Of a stretch of 64,000 bases of DNA, positions 8,136 to 15,289 are shown piece by piece. A program made the translations under genes and the position numbers. The first letter of the stretch is position 1; every line of letters begins with the position of its first letter. The notes under the pieces were generated by a model, which searched no databases, was not told where the DNA came from, and worked only from the letters and a program-made list of their open reading frames with translations. This DNA comes from CAITSH01 sp945892985 (GTDB lineage: Bacteria > Pseudomonadota > Gammaproteobacteria > Burkholderiales > SG8-39), in assembly GCA_945892985.1 (NCBI GenBank), contig CAMDDU010000004.1, positions 1-64,000 of the forward strand, in the 5' to 3' direction.

Positions 8136-9091
8136 CAAGCACCGTCCTTATCACGGGCGGTTTGGGCTATGTCGGCGGGAGAATCGCCCTGGCGTTGCGA
8201 CAATCCGGGAAATACCGCCTGCGCTTGGCGACTCGCGGCGCGGTGACTGCGCCGCCGTCCTGGCTGCCGGACGCAGAAGCAATCACCATGGACGTCGCAT
8301 CAGACGGTGACCTCGACGAGGCGTGCAAGGATGCAAGCGTAGTCATACATTTGGCGGCGCTGAATGAACACGAATGCATTGCCGACCCACAGCACGCATT
8401 GACGGTCAACGGGCTTGGCACACTCAAACTACTGCAAGCGGCGCAACGCGCACACGTTGGGCGCTTTGTGTATTTTTCCACCGCCCACGTCTACGGTGCC
8501 CCTCTGATTGGCCGCATTGATGAATCAAGCGTTCCACGCCCAATTCATTCGTACGCCATCACCCACCGCGTGGCCGAAGATTTTGTCCTCGCCGCGCACG
8601 CCATGCGTGCCCTTACGGGAATCGTGCTGCGCATGTCGAACGGCTTTGGCGTTCCAGCGCACGCCAGCGTAAACCGCTGGACGCTGATCGTCAACGATCT
8701 GTGCCGCCAGGCCGTTTCCACCGGCAAGCTCGTCATGCGCTCGGCCGGCCTCGACCAGCGCAATTTCATCGCACTGGAGGACGTCGGCCGGGCATCGCTG
8801 CATGTTCTGAATATGCCGACAGAATCCGTTGGTGACGGGCTGTTCAATCTGGGCGGCACCGGCTCCATGCGCGTAATCGACCTGGCGGAGCTGATCGCAC
8901 AACGATGCGAGATGGTTCTCGGGCATCGACCGGGCATCGAGCATCCGGCTGCGACGGGCGAGGCACCCCCAATGCTCGACTATCGCTCGGATCGGTTGTT
9001 TGCGACCGGCTTCGAACCAGGCTCAAACATGAATGGCGAAATCGACGCAACGTTGCGCCTTTGCAAATCCTCGTTTGGAAGCGCACGGTGA
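8132..9091 (+). CDS. Extended SDR sugar reductase/epimerase with YxxxH in place of YxxxK
   Basis: The 319-residue protein has VLITGGLGYVGGRIALAL for NAD(P) binding and a YFSTAHVYG segment with the usual Ser/Thr. The expected YxxxK reads SYAITHRVAED, so the lysine position is histidine. The rest (QRNFIALEDVGRASLHVL, GLFNLGGTGSMRV) fits NDP-sugar SDRs. Placed right after rfbF, rfbG and the 3,5-epimerase-like gene, it is a candidate 4-ketoreductase of the CDP-deoxysugar branch. The ATGA overlap with the gene before and GTGA overlap with the gene after show tight coupling. Confidence 0.8.
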   Translation: MTSTVLITGGLGYVGGRIALALRQSGKYRLRLATRGAVTAPPSWLPDAEAITMDVASDGDLDEACKDASVVIHLAALNEHECIADPQHALTVNGLGTLKLLQAAQRAHVGRFVYFSTAHVYGAPLIGRIDESSVPRPIHSYAITHRVAEDFVLAAHAMRALTGIVLRMSNGFGVPAHASVNRWTLIVNDLCRQAVSTGKLVMRSAGLDQRNFIALEDVGRASLHVLNMPTESVGDGLFNLGGTGSMRVIDLAELIAQRCEMVLGHRPGIEHPAATGEAPPMLDYRSDRLFATGFEPGSNMNGEIDATLRLCKSSFGSAR

Positions 9092-10035
9092 CGGCAGCCA
9101 CTGCGGGGAGCGTCGCCGGCCCTAAGGTAAGTGTCATCATGAATTGCCTGAATGGCGAAAAATACGTCAGAACTGCAATAGAGAGCGTCTACGCCCAGAG
9201 TTACGCCAACTGGGAAATCATTTTTCTGGACAATGCATCGACAGACGGCACACCGGCTATCGCACGCAGCTTTGACGCGAAACTGCGCTACTTCAGGAAC
9301 GAAAGCATTGTGCCGCTGGGCGAAGCGCGGAACCAGGCGTTAAAGCAGGCTTCAGGTGAATTTATCGCCTTCCTGGACTGCGATGACCTATGGTTCCCGC
9401 ACAAGCTGGAAAAGCAGATTCCCCTGTTCAGTGGCAGGCCGAAGGTCGGACTCGTATTCAGCGACACCGAACTGCGCTTTCAGGCAACCGGGGTGGTCAC
9501 CACCTACTTCAGGAACCATCGGTACAAACCGCCGCGCGGCTGGATCTTCCCGGCACTGCTGAAGCACTACTCCATTCCGATGCCAACTGCGGTCATACGG
9601 GTTGAAGCACTGCGTTCGATGGATCAGTGGTTCGATGACCGCTACCAGGTATGCGATGACTTTGATTTCTTCATGCGCCTCACCTACGACTGGGAATGCG
9701 ATTATCTGGACGCCACCCTCGCCAGTTGCCTTATCCATGGTGAAGCAGTAACATTCCGCATGCACCAGTATGGGCCTGGCGAAATGGCGCAGACCATCGA
9801 AAAATTCCGCACCCGCCATGCCGATTTCGAGCAGCGCTTCGGCGATGAAGTCGGAGCATTCCTCAAGCAGGTTTCGTACAAACAGGGTAAATCATACTGG
9901 CTTGAGGGCAAAAACCGGGCTGCGCGCCAGGAATTCAGCAGGCATTTTTCCTCACCCAAGTTCCTGCTCAGTTATCTGGCGACCTTCTTCCCCTATCCCG
10001 CGATCGAACGGATTGCCAGACTGCTTCGACGTTAG
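9088..10035 (+). CDS. GT2-family glycosyltransferase
   Basis: The 315-residue protein is called from GTG 9088, overlapping the previous stop. The frame is open further upstream but that stretch is the antisense/other-frame shadow of the SDR gene. The GT-A core is clear: VSVIMNCLNGEKYVRTAI, WEIIFLDNASTDGTP, and FIAFLDCDDLWFPHKLEKQ with the DxD metal/nucleotide-sugar motif. Family members are inverting transferases that add one sugar to a lipid-linked oligosaccharide. The C-terminal end is moderately basic and without clear membrane helices. Confidence 0.87.
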   Translation: MTAATAGSVAGPKVSVIMNCLNGEKYVRTAIESVYAQSYANWEIIFLDNASTDGTPAIARSFDAKLRYFRNESIVPLGEARNQALKQASGEFIAFLDCDDLWFPHKLEKQIPLFSGRPKVGLVFSDTELRFQATGVVTTYFRNHRYKPPRGWIFPALLKHYSIPMPTAVIRVEALRSMDQWFDDRYQVCDDFDFFMRLTYDWECDYLDATLASCLIHGEAVTFRMHQYGPGEMAQTIEKFRTRHADFEQRFGDEVGAFLKQVSYKQGKSYWLEGKNRAARQEFSRHFSSPKFLLSYLATFFPYPAIERIARLLRR

Positions 10036-10053
10036 AACCCATCATTCACGACT

Positions 10054-11187
10054 GTGTCCCCTCCCACCAATAAGCCCAGTTTGCGCGAAGCCCGCTTCGA
10101 GGACTGCGACGGCGTGCTTGCGCTGATGCGCCGGAACGGCCTTCCCGTAGAATCGACGACTGCCCGCTGGCATTGGCTTTGGCAAAACAATCCGGCAATC
10201 GCCCTGCTACAGGAACCCTGGCCGATGGGCTGGATCCTGGAGAATGAAAGCGGCATTGTCGGCTATCTGGGCAACGTGCCGATGTTGTACCGGTTTAATG
10301 GCAAAACTCTGCGTGTCGGCGCTGCACGGGGGTTTGCCGTGGATCATAGTGCACGCAGCCATAGCCTTCGTCTTGTTGCCGCATATTTTTCCCAGACTGG
10401 CGCCGATTTGCTCCTGAACACCAGCGCCAATGCGGCGGCAGCGTCCGTTTGGGGCCTGTGCAAGGCACGCACCGTGCCACAGGCCAATTACGACAAGGTA
10501 TTGCTCTGGATACTGAAGGATCGGGCCTTCGTTGAATCCTACCTCCTCAAACTGGGCAAAGCGCCGTGGTTGGCGAAGCTCGCGGCGTTCCTGGCGGCCC
10601 CAGCCGTGTCGGCAGAGGGCATCGTGCGCCGCCGTATCCCGCGATCCAGTTCATCAGGAGCCGTTGTTTCTGTCCTCGACCCGAGCGAAATCGGGGAGGA
10701 GTTTGACGTACTTTGGCAGGACATTGTGAAGTCCCGCCCTGACCGCCTTCTGGCTGACCGAAGCGCGCATTCCCTGTGCTGGCATTTTGATACCCAAAAC
10801 GCCGTGGAGCGACAGGCGAAGGTGATCGCACTGAGACGAAATGGCGTTTTGAGCGGTTACGCCATACTCACGCGGGAGGATTCCGGGAGGCTGGGACTCA
10901 AACGCGCCCGCATCTCCGACATGATTGCGAAAGACGACGACGTCTCGGCTATCGATGACTTACTTGCCGCGTCCTACAAGCAGGCAAAGGCCACTGGCTG
11001 CCACGCCCTGGAGCTTGTCGGATTCCCCGGCTTTGTACGCGAACGCGCCCTTGCCGCAAACCCGCATATCTACCAACTGCCCGCTCCGCCCTACTGGTAC
11101 AAGGCCCGAGACCCGTTGCTTGCCTCGGAACTGGAAAAAGAACTGCACTGGTACGCCTTGCCGTACGACGGCGACGCGACACTCTGA
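10054..11187 (+). CDS. GNAT-like N-acyltransferase
   Basis: The 377-residue protein starts LREARFEDCDGVLALMRRNGL, an acyl-CoA acyltransferase-type first helix, and continues with IVGYLGNVPMLYRFNGKTL and ARGFAVDHSARSHSLRLV, the beta4/alpha3 acyl-donor region of GNAT proteins. The second half is a further GNAT-sized segment (LKRARISDMI, ALELVGFPGF), so this may be a tandem-GNAT protein. It immediately precedes the MaoC-SDR fusion, FkbH-like and ACP genes, making it the likely enzyme that moves the ACP-bound acyl group onto a sugar (inference). The GTG start at 10054 is the first one after the preceding gene. Confidence 0.65.
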   Translation: MSPPTNKPSLREARFEDCDGVLALMRRNGLPVESTTARWHWLWQNNPAIALLQEPWPMGWILENESGIVGYLGNVPMLYRFNGKTLRVGAARGFAVDHSARSHSLRLVAAYFSQTGADLLLNTSANAAAASVWGLCKARTVPQANYDKVLLWILKDRAFVESYLLKLGKAPWLAKLAAFLAAPAVSAEGIVRRRIPRSSSSGAVVSVLDPSEIGEEFDVLWQDIVKSRPDRLLADRSAHSLCWHFDTQNAVERQAKVIALRRNGVLSGYAILTREDSGRLGLKRARISDMIAKDDDVSAIDDLLAASYKQAKATGCHALELVGFPGFVRERALAANPHIYQLPAPPYWYKARDPLLASELEKELHWYALPYDGDATL

Positions 11188-11190
11188 TCG

Positions 11191-12360
11191 ATGAACCAGC
11201 CGAAACAAATCTCTGACTGGAAGATAGGGGACAGTCGCTCACTCATACACACCTTCTCGGCTGAAGAATTGCACGCGTTTGCCCGTCTCATCGGGGATAT
11301 GAACCCGCTGCATGTGGACCGCGCCTATGCCGAACGCACTGCCGCTGGCGGTCCCGTCGTTCACGGAATGCTCGCCGCGTCTTTCATTTCCACGCTCATC
11401 GGCGTACATATCCCAGGACCGGGCGCGCTTTGGAATTCGTTCCAGATCAATTGGCGAAAGATGATCCGTATCGGCGATACACTTCGCCTCGAAGCGCACG
11501 TGACCGCAGTACACACAGGCAGCAGCACGCTTGATCTGGAAATACGCGGCTATTGCAGTGAAGAAGTTTATCTTGACGGTAAAGCAAGGGTGATGATCAT
11601 GTCTGAATCCAAAATTGGCAAGGCTGCTGGATTATCCGGCAAGCGAATCCTGGTGACGGGGGCGAGCGGCGTTCTGGGCAGTACCATCTGCCAAACTCTG
11701 GCCGCAGCCGGCGCCCATCTGGTTTTATGGGGCAGGGATGCAACGCGACTGAACGAACTCAAATCCAGGCTTGGCGAACCGGCAACCTGTGAGGTGGCGG
11801 ATCTGCTCGATCCGGCCAGCATTGAAGCCGCGCTTGTAAAAACCCTTGCCTCCGGCCCCATCTACGGTTTTATCCATGCGGCGGCCGCTCCCATCGTGTA
11901 CTCAGCCATAGACGATCCACAAAACCAGGTTCAACTCGGCTTGCATTGGTCGGTGAGCGTCGCGGCACTCAATCAAATCGCCCAGCGTGTTGCCGCGGGC
12001 ATGCACGACAGCGGTGTCATCGTTGCCGTACTTGCCGACGCCATACTGGAAACCCCGGCTCCAAAGACATCCGCATATGTGGCGGCCAAGCTTGCGGCAT
12101 TGGGACTCGTGCGCGCCTATGCTGCAGAACTCGGAGTCAAAGGCGTACGGTGCAACGCGGTATCGCCCGGCATGATGGATACCCCCTACACACGGGACAT
12201 GCCGGTACGCATCAAACAGGTAAAAGCCGCAAGCAACCCGATGCGACGCCTGTGCCATCCGGAAGATGTCGCAAATGCGGTACTGTATCTGGCGGGCGAC
12301 AGCTCCGGGTTCATCAATGGCGTGAACCTTCCAGTAACCGGCGGATCGAGCATGTCCTAA
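11191..12360 (+). CDS. Fused MaoC-type (R)-hydratase and short-chain ketoreductase
   Basis: Residues about 1-135 form a hot-dog hydratase: the signature Asp and His occur in GDMNPLHVDRAYA, followed by GGPVVHGMLAASFIS and the INWRKMIRIGDTL strand. Residues about 150-389 form a classical SDR: VTGASGVLGSTICQTL, SAYVAAKLAALGLV (YxxxK) and RCNAVSPGMMDTPYT, ending with VTGGSSMS. The position 13 before the catalytic Tyr, usually Ser, reads Asp here. Hydratase-first order is the reverse of the SDR-first arrangement of peroxisomal multifunctional enzymes. Together they would interconvert 3-hydroxyacyl, enoyl and 3-ketoacyl thioesters, probably on the nearby ACP. Confidence 0.85.
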   Translation: MNQPKQISDWKIGDSRSLIHTFSAEELHAFARLIGDMNPLHVDRAYAERTAAGGPVVHGMLAASFISTLIGVHIPGPGALWNSFQINWRKMIRIGDTLRLEAHVTAVHTGSSTLDLEIRGYCSEEVYLDGKARVMIMSESKIGKAAGLSGKRILVTGASGVLGSTICQTLAAAGAHLVLWGRDATRLNELKSRLGEPATCEVADLLDPASIEAALVKTLASGPIYGFIHAAAAPIVYSAIDDPQNQVQLGLHWSVSVAALNQIAQRVAAGMHDSGVIVAVLADAILETPAPKTSAYVAAKLAALGLVRAYAAELGVKGVRCNAVSPGMMDTPYTRDMPVRIKQVKAASNPMRRLCHPEDVANAVLYLAGDSSGFINGVNLPVTGGSSMS

Positions 12361-12363
12361 GCG

Positions 12364-14214
12364 ATGAGTTTGCCGGATATCCCCTCCGTCTGGCCTGCGC
12401 CCCTCAGAGCCGAGATCGATGAGGCGCTCAAGTCCCGCCGGATTACCGCCGTTCGCAGTGTATTGCGCAAGGTGGGCGAACTACCCGAAGCGATGCGCGG
12501 CAGGCCATTCAACCTTGGCATCGTTCGAACCTTCACCATAGAAACGCAGATCGAAGCCCTTGGGCTTGCGCTCGCTGTGCTGCCTTGCCGGCCGCATCTT
12601 TTAGTTGGTCCGCTTGAAAGCCTGGAGCAAACCCTGCTTGATCCCCAATCGGACCTCCTTCGCGCGCAACCCGACGCAATTCTGGCGCTCTGGAGAATCG
12701 ATGAGCTTCATCCCCGGTTGGCGTACGAAGCCCCCGGCATGTCTGCGACCCAACGCGGGGACGCCGCCGATGCATTAATCGAGCGCCTTGTTGCTTTGTG
12801 CAGAAAATTCACGGCAGTTTCGCCGGCACCGCTGTTTATCTCCACCTTACCCTTGCCTCCCGACTTGGCCGGCCATCCCGCGGACAGTCACGACTCGAAT
12901 GGCCTTCGTTCCATCGTGTTCCGGATCAACCACGCCCTGCTGGCAATCGCATCTGGTGGCAATCAAATCCATATTTTCGATTTTGCAGCTTGGGCCGAGC
13001 GCTTTGGTGAGGCAGCGTTCGATCGAAAAATGGACTTCTTTGCGCGCCAGCCATTGTCTTCGGCAGCATTGATGTCCTTTTCCACTGCACTCGCTCGAAC
13101 CTTCCGGCCGCTGCTTTATCCTTCAAGCAAAGTCCTTGCGCTTGATCTTGATAACGTTCTCTGGGGGGGGGTAATGGGCGAGGAAGGCCTGCAGGGATTG
13201 AAAATCGGTCATGACTTTCCGGGAAACGTCTATCGGCGCATACAGCAATACGCACTTAATCTCAGGGCACGGGGGACGCTGCTCGTTTTGCTAAGCAAAA
13301 ATAACCAGGAGGATGTGGAGGAAGCATTTGGCAGCCTGCCGGACATGCCTCTCAGGCTCGAACATTTTTCGGCGACCCGGATCAATTGGCGCGAAAAGCA
13401 CACAAACCTTGCTGAAATAGCCACCGAACTCAGTCTGGGCCTCGACAGCTTTGTCTTTGTTGACGACCAGCAATTCGAACGCGAGCAAATGATGTTCAAT
13501 CTGCCTCAAGTCAAAACCCTTCCGGTCACTGAAGATCCGCTTGCAATCCTGAATGCGCTTACGGGTTGCGGGTACTTTGACGCTTATCGCACAAGCACCG
13601 AGGATCTGATGCGCAGCAACGACTACGCCATGCAGCATCAGCGCAAGGAACTCGAACGCAGAAGCGGAAGCGGCGAGGAATTCCTCGCAACCCTGAACCT
13701 TCAGGCGACCATCTCCCCGGTCAATGATGCATCGTTGGGTCGGGCGGTACAGATGCTGGCGAAGACCAATCAATTCAACGTTTCGACGCGCCGCCACGAC
13801 GAAGCTGACATTCGACGCCTGATGGCCGGGCCTCGCAACGTCTTGCTTGTTCTTTCCCTTCGCGACCGCTTTAGCGATCAGGGGATTGTCGGGATCGGCA
13901 TAGCGGTAACCGGGGCGACCACTGATGAAGTTTTCATCGACAGCCTGCTCCTGAGTTGCCGCGCGATTGGACGGGGCGCTGAGGCCGTCTTGTGGGCAGC
14001 CATCATCTCGCGCGTCAATGCACTCGGGTACCGGCGCCTGTCCGCCGATTTCCTTGCCTCCAGTAAAAATCAGCAGGTTGCCGATCTGTTCGATAAGTTC
14101 GGCATGCAAAGGATTGGGGAAGACAGCGGGCGCCGGCGCTATGTCCTCGAATTGCCTGCAAATGCACCCACACCCGACTGGATCGACATACAGGATATGC
14201 AGGGCAATGAGTAA
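12364..14214 (+). CDS. FkbH-like HAD-IIIC protein (acyl/glyceryl-ACP loading enzyme family)
   Basis: This 616-residue protein has three parts: an N-terminal segment of about 240 residues, an HAD core, and a GNAT-like C-terminus. The core starts at ALDLDNVLWGGVMGE, with LLVLLSKNNQEDVEEAF and FVFVDDQQFEREQM as later HAD motifs. The C-terminus shows AKTNQFNVSTRR and GAEAVLWAAIISRVNALGY. FkbH family members take 1,3-bisphosphoglycerate, dephosphorylate it and load the glyceryl unit onto an ACP. The ACP gene overlaps its 3' end by 8 nt, strongly supporting that partnership. The exact acyl unit made here is not provable from sequence. Confidence 0.85.
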   Translation: MSLPDIPSVWPAPLRAEIDEALKSRRITAVRSVLRKVGELPEAMRGRPFNLGIVRTFTIETQIEALGLALAVLPCRPHLLVGPLESLEQTLLDPQSDLLRAQPDAILALWRIDELHPRLAYEAPGMSATQRGDAADALIERLVALCRKFTAVSPAPLFISTLPLPPDLAGHPADSHDSNGLRSIVFRINHALLAIASGGNQIHIFDFAAWAERFGEAAFDRKMDFFARQPLSSAALMSFSTALARTFRPLLYPSSKVLALDLDNVLWGGVMGEEGLQGLKIGHDFPGNVYRRIQQYALNLRARGTLLVLLSKNNQEDVEEAFGSLPDMPLRLEHFSATRINWREKHTNLAEIATELSLGLDSFVFVDDQQFEREQMMFNLPQVKTLPVTEDPLAILNALTGCGYFDAYRTSTEDLMRSNDYAMQHQRKELERRSGSGEEFLATLNLQATISPVNDASLGRAVQMLAKTNQFNVSTRRHDEADIRRLMAGPRNVLLVLSLRDRFSDQGIVGIGIAVTGATTDEVFIDSLLLSCRAIGRGAEAVLWAAIISRVNALGYRRLSADFLASSKNQQVADLFDKFGMQRIGEDSGRRRYVLELPANAPTPDWIDIQDMQGNE

Positions 14215-14449
14215 TCAGGAAAAACTGCTCAAAGCGGCCGCAGAGGTCTTCGGAGTCGACCCGGCAACGATAAACGATGACTCTTCGCAAGAAAGCGTTC
14301 CAAAATGGGATTCGCTTGGCATGGTAAATCTCGTTGCAGAGCTCGAAGCCGTGTTCGAGGTGCAGTTCGACATTATGGAGATTGCCGACTTCCACACTAT
14401 TGGCATCATTAAAAGCGTCCTTGTCGAAAAGGGAGTTCGCTTTGAGTGA
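14207..14449 (+). CDS. Stand-alone acyl carrier protein
   Basis: The 80-residue protein is called from the ATG at 14207 inside the FkbH-like stop region (ATGAGTAA). The phosphopantetheine serine is Ser36 in VPKWDSLGMVNLV, with acidic helix-2 residues following (LEAVFEVQFDIMEIADF). It would carry acyl or glyceryl groups as thioesters. It is a specialised ACP because it sits with FkbH-like, MaoC-SDR and GNAT genes rather than with fatty-acid synthesis genes. A longer frame upstream is only a shadow of the FkbH-like gene. Confidence 0.9.
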   Translation: MSNQEKLLKAAAEVFGVDPATINDDSSQESVPKWDSLGMVNLVAELEAVFEVQFDIMEIADFHTIGIIKSVLVEKGVRFE

Positions 14450-14500
14450 CTCGCGCTTTTCGCTTCTTCGTCTCCTCTCGCGAATCGCAGCGCTTATCGG

Positions 14501-15289
14501 GTGGACCTGATGGGCTGGCGCAGAGCGGTCTCGCGGATAGTTTCGGAAGCCCATTCGGCTGTGCACTGCCTGAGAGGACCGCGACACGGATTCCGTGTTC
14601 TCATGTACCACGCCATCGGTACGCCCGCAGACCGCGACCGGTTTGGCTTGTACAGCATTTCCCCGCCGCTATTTGCAAGCCATATGCGGGCCTTGGCGGC
14701 TTATCAGGTATGTTCAATCAACGACATTCAGACAGATGAAGCTATTGATGACAGATTGCACCTCGCAGTAACATTTGACGACGGATACAAGGACAATCTC
14801 TATCAGGCCGCGCCGATTCTCGTGGATCTTGGCATTCCGTTCACAATTTTCGTATCGACCGGATTTACACAATCTGCGCACCCTTCGTTCCTGTCTCCTG
14901 CAGACCTCAAGGAACTCGCCGGACTACCCCAGGTAACGATAGGCACGCACGGGGTGACGCATACGTCCCTCACCGAATGTGATGACAACTCATTAAGGAG
15001 CGAGCTTGGCGACAGCAAAGCCTATCTTGAAAATCTTCTCGGCCTTCCAGTGAGCACGATGTCCTATCCGTTTGGGGCCGTAGACCGGCGGGTCAGGAGC
15101 GCGGTGGAGGCGGCCGGATACAAAATGGCCTTCTCCAGCAGGTTCGATATCAATCGCAGCGGACGCGATCCTCTTTTGCTTTGCCGGACGGATATTCTCG
15201 CCATGGATTCGGTCAGGATTCTCCGGCAGAAACTCTGTGGCGCCTGGGACTGGTACCGATGGCGCAACCCCGACCCGGCCCTCGCATGA
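14501..15289 (+). CDS. Polysaccharide deacetylase (NodB-homology, CE4)
   Basis: The protein has 262 residues from GTG 14501; an ATG at 14510 is equally possible. It shows FRVLMYHAIG, the CE4 motif 1 AVTFDDGYKDN (metal/base Asp pair), motif 2 GTHGVTHTSLT with two metal-binding His, and SYPFGAVDRRV. CE4 enzymes remove N- or O-acetyl groups from sugars. In this operon it could deacetylate an N-acetylated sugar so that the special acyl group can be installed (inference). There is no signal peptide, so it would act in the cytoplasm. Confidence 0.88.
   Translation: MDLMGWRRAVSRIVSEAHSAVHCLRGPRHGFRVLMYHAIGTPADRDRFGLYSISPPLFASHMRALAAYQVCSINDIQTDEAIDDRLHLAVTFDDGYKDNLYQAAPILVDLGIPFTIFVSTGFTQSAHPSFLSPADLKELAGLPQVTIGTHGVTHTSLTECDDNSLRSELGDSKAYLENLLGLPVSTMSYPFGAVDRRVRSAVEAAGYKMAFSSRFDINRSGRDPLLLCRTDILAMDSVRILRQKLCGAWDWYRWRNPDPALA

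Noticed and set aside
15181..15285. Upstream extension of the GT2-methyltransferase frame
   Set aside because: It runs through the end of the deacetylase gene; the overlapping ATG at 15286 fits the GT2 start.
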